Positions 23,265-32,900 of a DNA stretch of 64,000 bases are shown here, piece by piece. The DNA is from Halichondria panicea (lineage: Eukaryota > Porifera > Demospongiae > Suberitida > Halichondriidae): NCBI RefSeq assembly GCF_963675165.1, contig NC_087378.1, forward strand, positions 8,113,273-8,177,272. Reading direction: 5' to 3'. The notes below the pieces were generated by a model. The model was not told the DNA's origin. It saw only the letters and a list, made by a program, of their open reading frames with translations, and did no database searches. Position numbers and translations under genes: made by a program. Positions within the stretch are counted from its first letter, which is position 1; every line of letters starts with the position of its first letter.

Positions 23265-23585
23265 GTGTATGTACGTACATGTCGTATAGTTACCTTATAT
23301 GTACATGCAGCTACCCTGTACACATGCATGTTACATGCTACCCTGTATGTATACATGCATGTTACATGCTACCCCGTACACATGCATGCTGTGTATAGCT
23401 GCCCCGTACACACACATGCATGTTACATGCTACCCCGTACACATGCATGCTGTGTATAGCTGCCCCGTACACACACATGCTGTATAGCTGCCCCGTACAC
23501 ACACGTGCATGCTGTATAGCTGCCCCGTACACACACGTGCATGCTGTATAGCTGCCCCGTACACACACGTGCATGCTGTATATGC
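23265..23585. repeat. Minisatellite, copy A
   Basis: About ten units of 26-32 bp with core GTATAGCTGCCCCGTACACA and variable CA tracts. Open frames on both strands are a by-product of the repeat. The homologous array in copy B is about three times longer. Confidence 0.9.
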
Positions 23586-23740
23586 ATGTGAATGAAGAGC
23601 CAAGTGCTGAGCTGCAAATCGCCCAATGTACAAGTGCATGGGTCGTTACTGTCTGTGGCCTCTATTCAGCAGCAGAACATGCAGTGGCAGCAACAATTGT
23701 GGTTTATTTGCTATTGCCGCTGCAGTGGAGTAGGAACAGT

Positions 23741-23806
23741 TAAAAGGTTGGAGGGGCCACTTGGGTGGTGCGAAGCACTACCCAAGTGGCGCTCCCTACG
23801 CTTTTA
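23741..23806. repeat. 66-bp imperfect palindrome between the duplicated segments
   Basis: Arms GCCACTTGGGTGGTGC and GCACTACCCAAGTGGC around GAA, with outer matching blocks (AAAAG / CTTTT and GGAG / CTCC). This is a small foldback element or hairpin in the roughly 0.5 kb single-copy spacer that separates segment A from segment B. The rest of 23586-24102 shows no gene. Confidence 0.7.
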
Positions 23807-24219
23807 GCCACAGTATATACAGCATTAAGGCGAACATGTTTCTTTGAGAATGCCACTTTTTATGCAACATCATCCAATCTTTAATACTGCCAAAAGTAAT
23901 TATATCATCCCATTCATTCAGTGCATGTTTAATTTGTTGATGGTAATTATAATTGGGGGAATGTAGTTACTCGGATAATAAGGCAATTAACAAACCATTT
24001 ACAGGGAACACATAATAGAGTGAGTGTCAGTTGCTATGACTGCCACTCTGACGAATACGAGTCATCAATAGATCGTCCTGTACAAAAAAAACAGAAGTAT
24101 AACTATACATACATACTTCTGTAGTTGCTAAGGGCTTTAGTTGTACTTCATACATGTGCATTAGAATTCAATATTCTCTCGGTAAGATATCGATCATTCT
24201 TTCTCAATTGTCCTCTCAG

Positions 24220-25242
24220 CTGTTGAGTTCCTGGACTCGCACTGCCAGAGAGTAGTGGAGCAGCACTGTCACTTGCCCAACCCCATCAGCCCCTCCCCTT
24301 TCTATGCACTCGTGGAGACCTCAGGCTCTAACGTAGTTGGGCGGAGCCCGACCGTCCCTGACGTCAGGGACGGTCGGGCTCCGCCCAACTAGCTCTAACG
24401 ATGAACATGATAAGGAGGTGTGTATCTGAACTCGTATCATAGATACACTTTTTTAGAAACTCAATTCGTTTTTGGAATATATTATGGATGAGGGTATCAT
24501 TCAAGATGGGACTGTGGCTACAGACTTGACAAAGGTAAACACAGAAACATTATTAGTGGCGTAGAAATCACGATGTCCTGTCCGTCAGGTTAAAGGATTG
24601 TGGGAGCAGAGGGAGAGAATTGCCGAGGCTAGTGTCCGTGAAGGAGTGGCTTATGCGGTATGTAGAGCATGTAAGAGCATTTGTCAGCTATATACTTTAT
24701 TAGCACATTCTGGTTGTTTACAGTACGATGTGTCTCTACCACTGAGCGTGTACTATGACCTTGTGGAGGTCGTACGAGAGAGGGTCAAAGATGTGGCAAA
24801 ATGTACAATAGGTTTTGGACATATTGGCGACGGTGACTCTAGTATACAGACTTCAATAATTATTTTAATATGCATATAATTGTAGGTAACCTTCATTTTG
24901 AGATAATCGCAGACTCCCACTCGACTGACCTACTGAATCTGATAGAGCCTTTTGTGTTTGATTGGACAGGTAATGTATACAACCACTCCCTTGTACGTAC
25001 ATCGACCCACTGCCCACTACACACTCCACACACCACACAGCCTCACACACACTACACACCACCCACCCACCCACCACACAGCCTCACACAAGGGGAGCAT
25101 ATCTGCTGAGCATGGCTTAGGATTCAAGAAAGCACAATACATCTATCATTCTAAATCCTCTGTAGCTGTGGACTTTATGAAGAACATTAAGAAACTTTTT
25201 GATTCCAATAACATTTTGAATCCTTACAAAACTCTGCCTTAA
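24220..25242 (+). pseudogene. 5'-truncated D2HGDH copy (exons 10-15)
   Basis: Exon equivalents: 24220-24417, 24457-24534, 24589-24657, 24724-24832, 24886-24969, 25082-25242. Exons 1-9 are absent. The exon 10 equivalent is split by a 58 bp palindrome plus a 9 bp target duplication (67 bp, out of frame). The exon 13 donor has changed from GTGAGT to GTGACT. The other exons stay open and almost identical to the real gene, with one change in exon 13 (VKHVAKC to VKDVAKC). It cannot make the enzyme alone. Use as an alternative 3' end for the upstream gene is conceivable but unsupported. Confidence 0.88.
24325..24400. mobile_element. Perfect 58-bp palindromic insertion with 9-bp target duplication
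   Basis: Positions 24334-24391 form a perfect palindrome with 29 bp arms beginning TAGTTGGGCGGAGCCCGACC and meeting at TGACGTCA. It is flanked by GCTCTAACG on both sides, a 9 bp direct repeat. The unoccupied site survives at the matching place in D2HGDH exon 10, so this is a clean insertion. It is a non-autonomous foldback DNA element of the same family as the hairpins at 21185 and 25506. Confidence 0.88.
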
Positions 25243-25505
25243 CATGTTCTAAATATAATTATGTTATAATTAAGTGTGTGTTCCAGTGCATGTAATAGTT
25301 GTAGGCACTCACTTCAGTTAATTGTTCATACAAAAAACAATTTGAACACAATTTATTTGTCCCCCGGAAATTATGTAAATAGCTGTTTTTTATGGAACTC
25401 ATGCACTTCCATGTAGTATGCAATTTGTATGCATCATTTAAATCATCACTTAGGCAACGTAAGTGATTGATTGATACTTTGTGAGCACAACGATTAGTGA
25501 TGGAT

Positions 25506-25555
25506 TAGTTGGGCGGAGTCCAATCCTCTGCAGAGTGTTGTACTCCGCCCAACCA
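25506..25555. repeat. Foldback hairpin, GTTGGGCGGAG family (copy B)
   Basis: Counterpart of the hairpin at 21185-21234, with arm mismatches (GGAGTCCAAT against GTTGTACTCC). It was present before the segment duplicated and has drifted since. Confidence 0.7.
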
Positions 25556-25853
25556 GTGATAAGTGAGGGATCTGCAGAAGATAATTATGTATGTATATGT
25601 AATAGATCTACATCATATACTATAGTGTTTCACACTGGAATACGATAGCCCTCAATATAAATGTATGTATATATAAAAATTATGTATGTATTATGTAGAT
25701 TACTACATGTACATCATTTCACACTGATCAATATTGCATTATATACAATAGCCCTTAATAATTATAAACCCAAAACAATTTGTACTATTATACTAATTAT
25801 AATTATATCTGGTTCATTGATTAATTATATGTTGTAGTTGGCATACTGGGGAC

Positions 25854-27521
25854 TCATAACTTGTATCTTGTCGGATTGACCAGCCGATCAGGAAGAGCGT
25901 CAGCCTCCGTGCTGATTGGTGAAATCAAAGCAGCTTGCTCAGCATTTTGTGATCGTTTCCACTTGATGATGAAAGATACACCGGCTAAACAAATATTACA
26001 CAAAATGTATGCAATTAAAAAGCTTCCCAACACATAAATTGATCCACTCCAATGAGCACCTTTCACTTTTAAATAACTGTACCATGTTATGAAAATCGCT
26101 ATAGACAACCAGACCATTGAATCAACAACATTATATCGGTTCACCTTATATGGACGTAGGGTAGCAACCAGTAGAGAAAGGATACTGAATATGGTAACAT
26201 ACATAGCCAAATTATTGTCTTGACCTAGTAGGAACACTAAAGGAACTCGCAGCAATAGATAGAATCCAGCAAACCATCTGTAGTCTCGTGTGCCTTGTGA
26301 AGATCCATCCTTAAACCCACTTTGGAGGAGCTTTGCCATCTCGTGAATTAAAACACATTTGATCTTACAAATAAAAAGGCACTTTCGAAATGCTTTATTC
26401 TGATACATAAGAATAAACAGTGCTGGCAGAATGACCGCAATCATGGTGATGGTAGAGGCCAAAGATGCAGACACAATGTACTCACGCGAATCAACCGAGT
26501 GCTGTGCATCAAAATATATTCGCCAAGACAAATTTCCGTATTTATCCCAAACCCTAACCGGCTGCATTAGAGACAACGATGTTGCACAGACTTTGTTGTA
26601 AGAGAGTATCAAGAATGTTGCAAATGCATTGATCACAGAACCTTTCAAGTTCCAACGTCGCCGACATTTCATAAGGCACTTGCGAAACGGCCTCCAGCAA
26701 ATAACAACAATTCGGTATCCATTATCATGAAGTGTGATACAAATATATATGAGGACAGTGAAGATAATTGGATAGAGAGCTTCAACGTAGCTAAAAGCTA
26801 CTAGAATTAACATGCTCACTTTCTCTAAGTCTTGTATACAAAAGGATGGAATAGCAAAATTAAAAAAATCCAAAGAAAATAGGCCGTAAATATCAGCTAC
26901 AAACTCTTCTCCTGTGTACCCTTTAGATAGTACATGGTTATTGAGAATAAATGGATTATTGTTCAGCAAATTGTCTACTAGCTGAACAGCGAACACAAAC
27001 AGATTCAAAGCTGGAGAACCTATATTAATTTGAAGAATGATAATAAGCACACAGAACAAGGTGGAGGGAAGAAACAATCGTACTAACAACACAATCCAGC
27101 CCAACCAGCTACTCAGACATTTCTTACACTCCCTGAATTTGGAGAACAGAGCCGGTCCTAACCCAGGCTTACACTCACTGCACATGACTCCAGTTCGATT
27201 CAGAGGTGCACACATTACCTCGTCCAGTTGCAACACATCCTCGGGCACATTGAGGAAAGTGAGTAATGAACTGTTTGAGTTGTACGGACATGCTCCAAAC
27301 AGCTCCTCATTTCTTGCATTATCTAACGTAAGGCAATAGCCAGTTTGTATTGCAGTCTTGTTGAGCAGCTGTGAGCAATCCATAATGTTGCCAAAAAAAT
27401 GTTTTGTAACACCACACACGCACTGGTTTGACTCAAGAATAAACCAAGTAGGGCACCGCTGACTTGACACTAACCTACAGGCTGCATTTAGTACAAAGAT
27501 AACGGCAAAGAGATTCATCAC
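25854..27521 (-). CDS. Single-exon Cys-rich multi-pass membrane protein, copy B
   Basis: 555 aa, intact, by eye over 90% identical to the 21457-23118 product. It has the same signal peptide, Cys-rich EGF-like ectodomain (GVMCSECKPGLGPALF), helices and tail. A small in-frame length change (KHFFGNIMDCS against KRFAMDCS) lies in the ectodomain. Substitutions cluster in the last few helices and nearby loops (for example MVWLSIAIFITWYSYL against MIWLFSSIVVTWYTYL). Both copies stay open over about 1.66 kb, so selection on both is likely, though recency alone could explain it. Confidence 0.85.
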   Translation of the reverse strand: MMNLFAVIFVLNAACRLVSSQRCPTWFILESNQCVCGVTKHFFGNIMDCSQLLNKTAIQTGYCLTLDNARNEELFGACPYNSNSSLLTFLNVPEDVLQLDEVMCAPLNRTGVMCSECKPGLGPALFSKFRECKKCLSSWLGWIVLLVRLFLPSTLFCVLIIILQINIGSPALNLFVFAVQLVDNLLNNNPFILNNHVLSKGYTGEEFVADIYGLFSLDFFNFAIPSFCIQDLEKVSMLILVAFSYVEALYPIIFTVLIYICITLHDNGYRIVVICWRPFRKCLMKCRRRWNLKGSVINAFATFLILSYNKVCATSLSLMQPVRVWDKYGNLSWRIYFDAQHSVDSREYIVSASLASTITMIAVILPALFILMYQNKAFRKCLFICKIKCVLIHEMAKLLQSGFKDGSSQGTRDYRWFAGFYLLLRVPLVFLLGQDNNLAMYVTIFSILSLLVATLRPYKVNRYNVVDSMVWLSIAIFITWYSYLKVKGAHWSGSIYVLGSFLIAYILCNICLAGVSFIIKWKRSQNAEQAALISPISTEADALPDRLVNPTRYKL

Positions 27522-27689
27522 TATGACTTATTTTGCTAATACTCACAATCTGACAAGCTGAAACAATTGTAACAGATGCTTGTGTTCTTTTGAATGAACA
27601 AACATACAATCACACTTATAGTTCTTCTATTTCAACATTAGACTCACAACTAACCCACACAGCCTGTGCATGTATGTACGTACATGTCG

Positions 27690-28598
27690 TATAGTTACCT
27701 TATATGTACATGCAGCTACCCCGTACACATGCATGTTATGTTACATGCTACCCTGTATGTATACATGCATGTTACATGCTACCCCGTACGTGTGCATGCT
27801 GTATAGCTGCCCCGTACACACACACACACGCTGTATAGCTACCCCGTACACACGCATGCTGTATAGCTACCCCGTACACACACATACACGCTGTATAGCT
27901 GCCCCGTACACACGCATGCTGTATAGCTACCCCGTACATGCACGCATGCATGCTGTATAGCTACCCCGTACACACACACGCATGCTATATAGCTGCCCCG
28001 TACACACACACGCTGTATAGCTACCCCGTATACACGCATGCTGTATAGCTACCCCGTACATGCACGCATGCTGTATAGCTACCCCGTACATGCACACATG
28101 CTGTATAGCTACCCCGTACACACACACACATGCTGTATAGCTACCCCGTACATGCACGCATGCTGTATAGCTGCCCCGTACACACACACACATGCTGTAT
28201 AGCTGCCCCGTACATGCACGCATGCTGTATAGCTGCCCCGTACACACACACACATGCTGTATAGCTACCCCGTACACACACACGCTGTATAGCTACCCCG
28301 TACACACACACACATGCTGTATAGCTGCCCCGTACACACACATGCTGTATAGCTACCCCGTACACACACACACATGCTGTATAGCTGCCCCGTACATGCA
28401 CGCATGCTGTATAGCTACCCCGTACACACACACACATGCTGTATAGCTACCTCGTACGCATGCTGTATAGCTACCCCGTACACACACACACATGCTGTAT
28501 AGCTGCCCCGTACACACACATGCTGTATAGCTGCCCCGTACACACACACACATGCTGTATAGCTGCCCCGTACACACACACACATGCTGTATAGCTAC
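27690..28598. repeat. Expanded minisatellite, copy B
   Basis: About 30 units of 26-34 bp (core TGCTGTATAGCTRCCCCGTAC followed by a CA or GCACG tract), the expanded counterpart of 23265-23585. Many open frames arise on both strands, but codon content is simple repeats, so I do not call genes here. Confidence 0.92.
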
Positions 28599-28781
28599 AA
28601 TAACAGCCCATCCACGAAACACAAGTGTGTACAAGTATCACAATTACCGTTAATAAATAATGGGAGCATGCTATTGAATTTACATTACAAGATGTGCTTG
28701 CATCTGCATAATTTTAAAGTAGTGGAATTCTATCAAACTGTACAGTGAAAGTACACTTGAACAAGATAAAGAATAACTATA

Positions 28782-29909
28782 CTATTGTTTTTGAGAGGAT
28801 TGTCTATGACGAAGTTTAGAGTGGCCAGTGTGATTCTTTACTAAGTGATTAGCTTTACCTCCGAGTCTCTTCATCTTGAGTGCTTTCAGAACGTTTAGGA
28901 ACTTCCGCGATTCATTCTGTAGCATTCTTTGCTCTTGAGACGACAGATTCACATCATCAGATCTAATAATTATATATACATGTACAGACATCATCACTAC
29001 ATGTATGGTTGTAAATAATATAGCTAAATGATTGCATGAGACCCGTCACGTGTCTATATTATAAAGTGTAGCGTCTATGAACAGCCAATACTTGCTTAAA
29101 AAAAGCTCTGGGATGCTTAACTCTCAAATTTACAACATAAAATTTTTTTAAATGACCATACGCCATGGTATTTTGCCGAAATGAGTGACCAACTGAAAGA
29201 CCTTATTTTAAGCGCTCAGAAAACTACAAAATTATTGAAATTGGGTCACCAGAACAAAAGTTATGGCCATTCAAAACCTTGAAGTTTGGCACTTAGTGAT
29301 TGCTAGAATACAACGCCACTCATAATAACTTAAGCACACCTTGCAAGTTCCTCCAGTTTCCTGAGCAGCTCTGGTGACACACTGTTCTTAACGCCCATGA
29401 CAGACGTGGTCAATAGTCCCTTGCCGTGTCCATTGACAACTGACCCCTCCCTCTTCTTGTACCAGGCCGAGTGGATGGACATGCTTATCTTGCCCTCGAT
29501 ACGTCCCTGAAGCTCTCGAGCCTCGTCCGACGCAACAAAGGTGCCAGGGAATCTCATACTGTATGCATGGGGAAACAATGAAGACTGTTACTTAGTGTCC
29601 ATAGCAGCTCATAATCATTCACTTTCACTATCTGTGGGGGACAATGTGCAGCAACCTTTCTAAGCTTAGTTAGCATCGTTTTAGAGCTTCAAAAAAAGTT
29701 AAGCAAAAGTAAGTTAGCTTTGAAAGGTACAGTTTCAACATGTCACAGCATTACATTGTAAGGGCTCATAACTTTCTCACAGTCTGTGTACTTAGTTTGG
29801 GCACAATGAAGCAAAACAACACAAAATGGCGGAGAACTACTGAACACATCGTTTAGTTCTTCATTGAGTTTTCAATGAGTGCTCTTGTTAGATACTTAGT
29901 ATCCCTTAG

Positions 29910-29945
<36 letters not shown>

Positions 29946-32900
29946 GACTGCAATCCAGCAAGCTATGACTAACCTGAGCCACAGATAGAGGTCGATAATC
30001 TCGTGCATATTCTCCAGTCTTGTGAGTGCCTTCATCCTCATGCCAATCCTGGACTGGTGGGAGCACACCTTCAGAGTGTGACAAAGGTCACGGAATGACA
30101 CCTCCTTCTCACTACTGCGTGCGTACGCAAACTGTGTGTTAGAGAAATATCATCATAATGACATCATAACAGTCCAGTAGGAGCTTATTATAATAAACAC
30201 CTATTTCTGACTGGTACATGTAAGAGTAGACAAAGAGTCTTAGAATTAAACCCTCAGGCTTAAATTACACAGAGTTGACATAGAAAGCCCTAAATGGGAA
30301 AACTATTTGTTTACTAGTTTTTTAAGCAATAATTCTACACAAGCTTTGGCAGAATAAGTTCATGGAGGGAGGGGGGGTATGAGAGAGGGGGGGGGGTACG
30401 AGACTGAATTCTTGTACTATATACTTTAAACTCTAGGGAGAGGTGAGGCACATACCCATCTATATATAGATGGTGGTATACCCTTGAAATGACCCTACCC
30501 ATATAATATGGTCATGCAGACGTACTTGTACGAGTGCCTTGATGACCGTGCTTTTGGTTTCATCGACAGGGGCAATGCTGAACTTGAACAGTTCTCTCAG
30601 ATGCATGTTCGTCCCTTGCAGACTAGAGGCTAACTCCTATATATAGAATAACCATGAATAAAGTTGTTGGGATTAAACACGCCGTGACAGTAAAGCTATA
30701 GAATGTGTAACATACTATAATATAAGCACTCAGACTTAGCTAATCAACTCCACACTGTGATAGCCAGGAGGCATGTACGCATGTACATATATGACCAACG
30801 TCACGATCACGCAATGTTTGCGCATACAGTTAAAATTAGTTATAAACACCCTCATTAGTATAAATGATATTCATACATGACAAGAACAACTGTTTGTGTT
30901 GAGATTTCCTACTCAGCTAATTGATGTAATGCTGAATTCATCAGTTCTACTAAGTGTTGATGACCTCTGTGCTGCTTTTCTTGGTTTAGAGAATAATAGA
31001 AACTTCTGTAAGCACTGGGACCCTTTCTGTTCAGAATCTCAAAGAGAAATGTATTAGCTTTGTCCAAACGAGAATGTTCCTTGCTAATAAAAAACTCACA
31101 CTCCAGTGAGTGTACCAAATTGTGTTTGAACAAATGAGCGAGCAAAACGTTAAAGTCAATAGAGTCTCTGAAAGCGACCGCATTGTCCATCACTGTTTGT
31201 TTAAGAGTTTGTTCATGGTCTTCATTTAGCTCTTGACGACAAGCTTGCACCTTGGTGATAGCTTCTTGGAGCATAGAACTATCAAAAACAGGCACAGTTT
31301 GGCTTCCCCTTCTCAAGCGTGGCCTGCACTGTGTTGTAGCACACTCAACACTTTGACTTTTGTCCATCTTACTCAATTTAGGTGCTCTTTTTGATCTACC
31401 AGGGAATGGCCCATCCACCTCCGAACGTTCCTCTTTAGATTCCACATCTTTATGTTGTTGAATGCTTTGACTTGCAGAGTGGGCGACAGGGACGATATCA
31501 TCAACTGGGCTAACGGGTAGGGATGGTCTCGGAGAAAGGCTGCCATCATCAATTGAGCTAACTGGCAGGGATGGTCTCAGAGAAGGGCTAACGGGTAGGG
31601 ATGGTCTCGGAGAAGGGCTGCCATCATCAATTGAGCTAGCTTCAGAGATGTGTAGCGATGTAAGTGCAGTTACATACTGGGAACTACCGGCAGATTGTCC
31701 AACACTCTCAACAACTGTCCCGTGAAACTGAAAGGCTTCAGATATCATATCAACATTTTGAGGATCTTCAAATACAGTGCTAGTTCGTGTGCTGCCTGTA
31801 TAGCCGGAGTCACATCTGGTAATGGAGATCACAGAAGAATCAGGTTTCGATGGCACAACTGCTAACAAGTCTGTGCGCTCAACAGCTGCAAGATCACCTG
31901 ATCCTGTGCTCACGTTGGTAGTGGCCTTTTGGCGACGTATTGATTTGTTTGTATCACTGCCAGAGTTGCTGTCCATAGCTACACAGTGCTATACTCTGCT
32001 ATTACTCTATAATTTCTGACTACAAGTGTTTTTGTTATTCTAGAACTAACTGAAGTAACGGCTGGTAGCAGTAGTATCAATCATACGGTACGGTACGGTA
32101 CAATCCCATCACATGAATATTGAAATATGCTTGGAATTGGAGGAAACATGAATGAAGTTAATCTACTGTGTCAATAAAAATGACGTAATACTAGATGATG
32201 TGCGTCACAACAGGTTGGTTACAATAAAGGAATTATAAGTACGGGAAAAAAAAATACCATTCTCGGGTTGATCAACGCTCTCTTACATATGTAATAGGGT
32301 TACAATAAGATATTAATTACTGTACACAGATACCTTATAAAAGACAAGTGGTAGCTGTTATAACTTACAATCTGAGGAATGGCGTCGCACAGAAAGTAGT
32401 TTCCATCGAGTTTAGCCATCTTATAGAAGAGTGCCTGCAGAGTAATGTATAATTATGGTTAGGGAGTATATATAGCAATGATAGCCCTAGCTGCTAGACA
32501 CTTAGAGACATGTTTGAAAATATTGGGGGATGGTCTCAAAACATTAAAATGAATTCTCTACTTGACCACACCCATTTAGCCCCACCCCCCTACATGTAGA
32601 GCTTGTACGCACATGTGTATTACAACTGCCTGACTATTAGACTCCATGATTGTCTGCATTAAGTATCCTCACCAATATTTCGTGTAGTTTGGCATTTGGT
32701 ATGTGGTTGGAAAACAGCACGATCTGGTCCAAGCTAGGGTAGAGCCCGGCTTGCTGCAACGCACACACCATCAATGCATGACTGTACACACATACATAGC
32801 AATGGCGGATAGTACCTTCACGTCATGTACTGGTAACTCCAGTAGCTCATGTAGCGTGGACAGATCATCCTGCTCAAACCTGGAGAGTATGACATGTACG

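Larger units (their letters stand above)
19824..23585. repeat. Segmental duplication, copy A
   Basis: From CTATACATACATACTTCTGT onward this segment is nearly identical to 24103-28598. It contains D2HGDH exons 10-15, a foldback hairpin, the multi-pass membrane gene (-) and the start of a minisatellite. Exon 12 is identical between copies, while the spacers differ by small indels and point changes. That points to a recent tandem event, ending inside the minisatellite. Confidence 0.92.
24103..28598. repeat. Segmental duplication, copy B
   Basis: Second copy of 19824-23585 in direct orientation. It is longer, mainly because of an expanded terminal minisatellite (about 0.9 kb), plus a 67 bp foldback insertion with its target duplication. 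It carries a truncated D2HGDH and an intact second membrane gene. Confidence 0.92.

Noticed and set aside
27670-28634. Several 65-118 residue frames rich in VYGVAIQHACV or similar
   Set aside because: These are translations of the minisatellite in whichever frame lacks stops. They appear on both strands and follow the repeat unit.
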